DNA of 64,000 nt from Sweltsa coloradensis (Eukaryota > Arthropoda > Insecta > Plecoptera > Chloroperlidae), in assembly GCA_024449915.1 (NCBI GenBank), contig JAMZAV010000053.1, positions 496,001 through 560,000 of the forward strand, given 5' to 3'. Of this stretch, positions 61,001 to 64,000 are shown one piece after another. A program made the translations under genes and the position numbers. The notes below the pieces were generated by a model. That model had not been told where the DNA came from. It saw only the letters and a program-made list of their open reading frames with translations, and made no database searches. Position 1 is the first letter of the stretch, and each line of letters begins with the position of its first letter.

Positions 61001-63244
61001 TAAACTTACAACAACAATAGGGGTTGGGTGTTGAAACCTCTTGAAAATTCTCAAAACTTCACGCTGTTAGGTTTTATCTACAGCTTATCCACCTCATATG
61101 TATTGGAATATGAATTCCGTTCGTTGTATACTTACAGCGGTAGTGGTGTACAAAGCATTCATTCAACGGGGGTTTTTTATCAGCTACAAAAATTTTGGTT
61201 TAATTTTTTGTTTTTTTACTTATATTTATTTTGTGCCAATAAAACTTTAAAAAAGAACGAAAAATGCACAGCCAGGAATGAATGTGCAATAATTTTGTAA
61301 AAGCCTACACTGGCCCCAGTTATTGTTAGTCCCTATACCAATCATCGATACGTTAATAAAGCAATATTAGATTGGGTTCAGGAAAGTTCATGAGGGGAAG
61401 GGACGTTATACTTACCGACACTTCTCGATGTTCTCACATCTTACTCTGAGACACTTACTGTTATCAGGTAAAGTGTGTGTTTTTAAACCCCGCGGGCCCC
61501 TCCCTTTAGCTGGGATATGCTCAGTAGGCGGGAAAAAAAAAAAACCACTCCCCCCGTCACTGGAGGCCGAGTCGCCACCACCCTAAGAAGCCAAGCACAC
61601 CTCACTTCAAGTTAACTACGGTTAGAGCGGTGTTAGCTAGCTGCCACGGTTACCTACGCTCGTTGCTTCTTGAATACACACCGGTATTTTAAGAGTTTCA
61701 CCGGGGCACGTGGCGCGTTTTTCTTTATTTCCTTTCCTTTTTTAAAATGTGTTTTTGTTTACTAGTAAATCGATATAAAGGGTTGTTTTTTTTTAAACCC
61801 CCCTAAAAAAATCAAAAAGCAAAAAATCTTTCAGAAAAAAAAGGAATATCTGAGGTATTTTTTTTCTGTCAGATGTTTTGTTATTTTAGTTTACATGTGA
61901 GGGCGTTGAGAAAATCACCGACCTTTAACTTTGATTGACCTTTGCTACAACATTACATTTATCATATTTGTTTTGTGAAATAGGAAAATCCAAAAAAATC
62001 GCGCCGCGCGTTTAGTCCCAATGAATGTCTCGTGAAGACTCTGAAGGGGTCAATGGAAGGAAAGGTATCACCTACTATTTTGTGAAGTTTGGTAACCTGC
62101 CATAGAACGCGCGTTAAGTGGACCTACCCCTTAAGTAGCAGTTAAAAATCGTATTTAGAGTCTATCCACTCAGCCACATAACTGAATTCTTGGCGGGGGA
62201 CTTCAATAGCAGACCAAGCCAACCCTGTCGGCGCCGACGCTTTCGATGAGTGAGCTAACAAGAGACCGGTATTTTAAACAACAAACATAGACCAAACAAT
62301 TTTGAGACAGATTTAACAGATTCCACCTTTGAACGACGCCACAATCAACATTGCTGATTTGTAACAACTTTAGCAATGTACTATGTGCCGCATAGCCAGG
62401 ATGGCTCCAAAGTCGCCATTTACACATTCTTAAGCAAATTAATTGATTGTGTCTACATCAGAAGTTACAAATCCAGCGAGAATTTCTACAAATGAATCAG
62501 AGTCATAACCACTGGGCCAACGAGCCAACGGTGAAGGTACTGCTCACGAAGAAGTCTGATTTACTTATGTACTCGAGTGTACTTTCGAAGTGTGTCCACC
62601 CCAAATCCAAAAAATTTGTCCCTTTCTATTCCTTTCTAAAAATCACCGGGTGATCCCTAACCCCTTACCACTGTCAATACCATTGGTTATTTTTTAAAAC
62701 ATAGTTTGGACACAGCAACAGCTAATATACTATGTTATGGTTACATTATAATCAAATCTACGTTAGATATTATTGTTAACTACAGCCCATACAAAAACCT
62801 CAAAATGTACAATACCATTTTAAAATGTTTAATCACAACTTTTTTATCACACTGCAATATCCTGAGCCCGCGCCAGTAAGCTCCTAGAAGTACCGTGTAC
62901 GTTGTAAGAAGGCTAAAATTTTTAAAGATAGATTAATTTTGTAACTAATTTACATAAATTTTTGTAAAAATGCCTATGTAAAGTGTTAGGGTCTATTTTA
63001 AAAGCTGAACGCCCTATTATTTTTTTAATCATCGTGTTATAATGAAGCAATAAAAATTGTTCGGGAAGTTCATGAGGGGTCGCGGTATCATACTTCTCGA
63101 TTTTCTCACATCTCACTCTATGGCACTTACTGTTATCAGGTAAAGTGCGTGACTTACCCCGCTGGAACCTCCCAGTACGCTAGGGATGATGCTCAGTAGG
63201 CTGGAACCACTCCCCCCGTCACTGGAGGCCGAGTCGCCACCACC
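48924..63244 (-). CDS. Large modular Gly/Leu/Pro-rich gene (gene B), 5' end outside window
   Basis: At least 20 short readable exons plus two damaged ones run leftwards from 63244 to a TAG at 48924. Nearly every boundary has a gtaag/gtgag donor and an ag acceptor. Every cleanly readable exon is a multiple of three and all junctions are phase 0, so exons can be added, lost or skipped without a frame change. About 740 codons are readable. Most exons encode one module: a Gly/Ser/Glu linker, a GSDIG-like motif, a hydrophobic part built on LLPxLLx heptads, and a GLSGG-like end. Exons 3-6 are more charged and include an RRRRQ basic site; exons 19-21 form a non-modular C-terminus. No start codon or signal peptide is seen, so the 5' end is beyond 64000. 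Cysteine is rare. The composition suggests a secreted or structural repeat protein, but this is inference. I do not recognise the family. Confidence 0.85.
49011..49510. other. Gene B intron with CA microsatellite
   Basis: Intron between exons 20 and 21. It holds a (CA)n run at 49433-49459 and nothing else recognised. Confidence 0.6.
49511..49588 (-). CDS. Gene B exon 20
   Basis: 26 codons, YDDLIGKSGAGDVIG then TITNTVSSVLK. Acceptor ttcag, donor gtgagta. The codons look used and the frame continues into the last exon. Confidence 0.82.
50123..50257 (-). CDS. Gene B exon 19
   Basis: 45 codons. A Ser/Gly-rich start (SNSGDATSGSSSGSAA) is followed by a non-repeat part containing PFRPLGNVFDQKLNLLS and GGGDDVLKGGT. 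Acceptor tacag, donor gtatgtac. The heptad module is absent. Confidence 0.82.
50418..51071. repeat. Two tandem copies of a 326-bp unit in a gene B intron
   Basis: The sequence starting gtaaatatattgagttt at 50418 recurs at 50744, and similarity continues to about 51070 with scattered changes. The unit ends in ggtggaggtgccggg, a motif also found at about 41550 and, inverted, at about 53045. Confidence 0.8.
51290..51930 (+). mobile_element. Interspersed repeat with AGCGAGCG start, in a gene B intron
   Basis: It starts at agcgagcgaagcgagcg and continues with ttgactctgccgg. A related sequence runs leftward from about 63990. Related AGCGTAG/AGCGAAG pieces are at 11795 and 17525. No coding region is seen; the right boundary is a guess. 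Confidence 0.4.
52057..52140 (-). CDS. Gene B exon 18, module
   Basis: 28 codons. A GGGDGDSDGGGGSN linker is followed by ILSLLTGVLGSSSG. Acceptor tacag, donor gtaggt, which is weaker than the others; reading through would add about 35 residues before a stop at 51952. Confidence 0.78.
52141..54243. other. Gene B intron, AT-rich
   Basis: Intron between exons 17 and 18. It holds an inverted ccggcacctccaccaaaat piece at about 53047 and a TA microsatellite at 54028-54048. No exon was found in it. Confidence 0.5.
54244..54553 (-). CDS. Gene B exon 17, Gly-rich, frame broken by one base
   Basis: The acceptor is cttag at 54554-54558 and the donor gtaagta at 54237-54243. The exon reads AGGDGPGGMGGGG, VLPSLFGG in one frame, then ALPGLSAGSSGGKGG and GGGGSDAGSGGILTS in another, so two family motifs sit in different frames. 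Its length of 310 is one over a multiple of three, unlike the other clean exons. About 80 bases (54300-54382) are nearly pure G on the coding strand, so the length is unreliable. It may be two modules fused. Confidence 0.55.
54554..56340. other. Gene B intron, nothing further recognised
   Basis: AT-rich with a T run at 54598-54615 and several short spurious open frames. No module-like exon was found. Confidence 0.45.
56340..57010. other. Probable low-quality sequence stretch
   Basis: The density of homopolymers of all four bases is far above the rest of the window (A runs near 56510, C runs near 56528, G runs near 56565). The stretch destroys exon 16. Confidence 0.6.
56950..57055 (-). pseudogene. 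Gene B exon 16, start intact, remainder corrupted
   Basis: After a tttag acceptor at 57056-57060 the reading AGGEGGGGSDIGK is a typical module start. The frame then enters homopolymer runs and reaches a stop. No donor can be placed, so the left end given is approximate. Local sequence error is the simplest explanation. Confidence 0.55.
57129..57275 (-). CDS. Gene B exon 15, long Gly-linker module
   Basis: 49 codons. A long Gly/Met/Ala linker of about 22 residues leads to GSDIGSLFS, heptads LLPSLLG and TLPALSA, and GLSG. Acceptor tccag, donor gtaagtaag. Confidence 0.85.
57777..58007 (-). CDS. Gene B exon 14, expanded proline-heptad exon
   Basis: 77 codons. A GGGMGGGGGSDIG linker is followed by seven consecutive 7-residue units with Pro at position 3 (for example LLPIIIS, LLPSLIM, LLPSLLS) and a TVTSLAGALS end. 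Other modules have one or two such units, so this exon looks like an internal expansion of 21-base units. Acceptor tacag, donor gtgagac. Confidence 0.88.
58089..58172 (-). CDS. Gene B exon 13, GSDIG module
   Basis: 28 codons. A GNAEGGARGSDIG linker is followed by ALFSQLPALLGLLSG. Acceptor tttag, donor gtaagaaa. Confidence 0.83.
58413..58499 (-). CDS. Gene B exon 12, GSDIG module
   Basis: 29 codons. GEGTEGGSDIGAVLM is followed by MIPSLFG, SLSDSSG. Acceptor tttag, donor gtgagtt. Confidence 0.83.
58578..58682 (-). CDS. Gene B exon 11, module
   Basis: 35 codons. GMGAEGIGSNVEAVLM is followed by LLPMLLT and QFPTFLE heptads and GLSGG. Acceptor tgtag, donor gtaagtc. Confidence 0.83.
58757..58846 (-). 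CDS. Gene B exon 10, module
   Basis: 30 codons. An acidic linker GPEGSGDEGEGGS is followed by FQALLEQASSLLGGLSM. The proline of the heptad is missing here. Acceptor tgtag, donor gtaagt. Confidence 0.8.
58926..59024 (-). CDS. Gene B exon 9, module
   Basis: 33 codons. A DATEGNAFDVMG start is followed by FLPTILE and MLPGILA heptads and a GLSN end. Acceptor tctag, donor gtaagtc. Confidence 0.82.
59116..59208 (-). CDS. Gene B exon 8, module
   Basis: 31 codons. An acidic Gly-rich linker (VQEGSGEGDEGGGSIG) leads to ELFDSLIPIITGLFR. Acceptor attag, donor gtgagtt. Confidence 0.82.
59378..59467 (-). CDS. Gene B exon 7, GSDI module
   Basis: 30 codons. A GGGGSDINELAS start is followed by two heptads (LLPTILQ, MLPGLLR) and a GSSG end. 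Acceptor tctag, donor gtgagtg. Confidence 0.83.
59547..59597 (-). CDS. Gene B exon 6 with polybasic site
   Basis: 17 codons between a cgtag acceptor and a gtgagtg donor, encoding IVEESSLIRRRRQAMEG. The RRRRQ run fits the R-x-K/R-R consensus of furin-type proprotein convertases. It is the only strongly basic exon and lies between the charged part and the repeat modules. Confidence 0.72.
59680..59772 (-). CDS. Gene B exon 5
   Basis: 31 codons between a catag acceptor and a gtaagtc donor. It reads ADKGGWGESDLENV, then LNVLSDSLPALEEWASR. The ESDLENVLNVL pattern is a divergent form of the GSDIG module. Confidence 0.78.
59853..59957 (-). CDS. Gene B exon 4
   Basis: 35 codons between a tctag acceptor and a gtgagtc donor. 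A charged start (DGEKCLLDADVKG) leads to a helical stretch with LGLLPSPLLKAL. It has one cysteine and no Gly-rich linker. Confidence 0.75.
60065..60133 (-). CDS. Gene B exon 3
   Basis: 23 codons (GVGEPYKEAF then VAELSGVLNGLTE) between a tacag acceptor and a gtgagtgc donor. It is shorter than the modules and lacks GSDIG. Confidence 0.75.
60134..60719. other. Gene B intron, nothing recognised
   Basis: AT-rich intron between exons 2 and 3 with only short spurious open frames. Confidence 0.5.
60720..60827 (-). CDS. Gene B exon 2, GSDIG module
   Basis: 36 codons with acceptor aacag and donor gtaagtg. It begins GCSKRG, has GSDIG followed by a hydrophobic stretch (IMIGLLNVLLDELPVLEG) and ends in GGSG. 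It contains one of the few cysteines of the protein. Confidence 0.82.
61386..61770. repeat. Copy of the exon 1 segment
   Basis: Sequence from ttcatgagggg to past caccggt matches 63065-63420, including the exon and both flanks, with many small differences on the left side. This is a tandem-type segmental duplication about 1.67 kb apart. Confidence 0.75.
61489..61586 (-). pseudogene. Damaged duplicate of gene B exon 1
   Basis: The right part is nearly identical to exon 1, including the acceptor and the flank beyond it. The left part has inserted homopolymers (a run of A at about 61531-61542) and the donor CTTAC has become TTTAAAC. It is either a decayed duplicate exon or a good exon spoiled by consensus errors. 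The surrounding intron sequence (about 61386-61770) is duplicated with it. Confidence 0.6.
62150..62525 (-). mobile_element. tRNA-like SINE, family S2, minus strand
   Basis: It starts (left) with the shared 3' end tatttagagtctatccactcag and contains ggctccaaagtcgccatttaca, as in the copies at 21770 and 32270. The tRNA-like head at the right is decayed. It lies in the intron between gene B exons 1 and 2. Confidence 0.65.
63158..63244 (-). CDS. Gene B exon 1 (first visible)
   Basis: 29 codons between a cttag acceptor and a gtaagtc donor. It reads as a GGGDS linker with a Ser/Gly-rich stretch, then SSLLSIIPSVLGG and an SSG end. It resembles exon 18 in layout. The sequence is duplicated in damaged form at 61489-61586. 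Confidence 0.8.
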
Positions 63245-63759
63245 CTAAGAAGCCAAGCACACCTCACTTCAAGTTAACTACGGTTAGAGCGGTGTTAGCT
63301 AGCTGCCACGGTTACCTACGCTCGTTGCTTCTTGAATGCACACCGGTTTTTTTAACGATCAAAGGACCTCGGGCATGTGGTGTGTGTTCTTCTCTGTTCT
63401 CATATGGATTACTAGGAAAACGCTCAGTCGGACGCGTTGTTGAGCGAGCACCGGTGCGTGTAACATGACCCGAGTACGACATTTCCATAAGGCCCACCAC
63501 ACAGTGTAGGCCTAACTGGATATTGACATTGTACCTATACTATTCCAACATCTTTTCAATTACTAATTGACGTCGCCCTTTTAAAGTGTATCTTTGTATC
63601 TTCACTGCCTCCCCTTTATTTTTTAACATCATTTTTTCGAATTATGTTACAATAAGTCTTTAAAAGGGCTTTACCATTTAGCTAAAATTTTGGAAAAAAG
63701 AAGAGAATTTTGTACTTTTTGACCCGCGAAATTTTATAACGATCGTACATTTTTTTTTT

Positions 63760-64000
63760 TATTTTTTTTATTTTATTTTTTTTTTTTTTATAACCCAAAG
63801 ATCGGTTTTTTTCAAAACTATACCAACCCGCCAGGTGGTATGTACATTGTGCAAAATTTTAGGTCAAACGGAAAAGGTGCGACCTGTTCGAAGCAGTAAC
63901 AGAAAAAAACAAAAACAGACATTCGAGCCATAAGAGTCAAGTGGAGACGCTCGCTACGCTCGCTCAATGATAAATGTGTTAATGTAGTTATATAGATCAA
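63760..64000 (-). mobile_element. Second copy of the AGCGAGCG repeat, at window edge
   Basis: Read on the minus strand it begins tcattgagcgagcgtagcg and continues tctccacttgactct, matching the repeat at 51290. It includes long T runs at 63750-63793. Confidence 0.4.

Overview
The window looks like AT-rich, repeat-dense nuclear DNA from an arthropod, most likely an insect with a large genome. The evidence is eukaryotic: spliced genes with textbook donors and acceptors, a dead non-LTR retrotransposon, Pol III-type SINEs with 5S-like and tRNA-like heads, piggyBac-type elements with TTAA target sites, many foldback MITEs and a 195-bp tandem array. The species cannot be named from sequence alone. 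No bacterial or viral genes and no CRISPR array were seen.

Two protein genes can be supported, both on the minus strand. At the left edge (975-1204) lies the first coding exon of a secreted protein of unknown family; the rest of that gene runs off the window. At the right (48924-63244) lies a large unrecognised gene with at least 20 readable short exons, all in phase 0, ending in a TAG at 48924 and a likely poly(A) signal at 48853. Its 5' end and start codon are beyond position 64000. Most exons encode one module: a Gly/Ser-rich linker, a GSDIG-like motif, then leucine/proline heptads of the type LLPxLLx, closing with a GLSGG-like tail. One exon has seven heptads in a row, one carries an RRRRQ basic cleavage-type site, and the first visible exon is duplicated 1.7 kb downstream. 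This gene is the most interesting item here and is not a family I can name.

Between the genes (about 1.2-48.9 kb) the DNA is almost entirely transposon debris. At least five SINE-like families are present; two with different Pol III heads (5S-like and tRNA-like) share one 3' tail. A CR1/Jockey-type LINE fragment with reverse transcriptase motifs sits at 22.8-24.3 kb. Two families of piggyBac-like non-autonomous elements occur, one of them in three copies, one of which is interrupted by a tRNA-like hairpin element. A nested palindrome of about 860 bp at 41.8-42.7 kb carries tRNA-like modules in its arms.

Parts of the right side (56.3-57.1 kb, 61.5-61.9 kb, and a C-tract at 54.3 kb) have abnormal homopolymer runs that interrupt otherwise good exons, which suggests local consensus errors. 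All functional statements about the two genes are inference from sequence; homology could not be searched.
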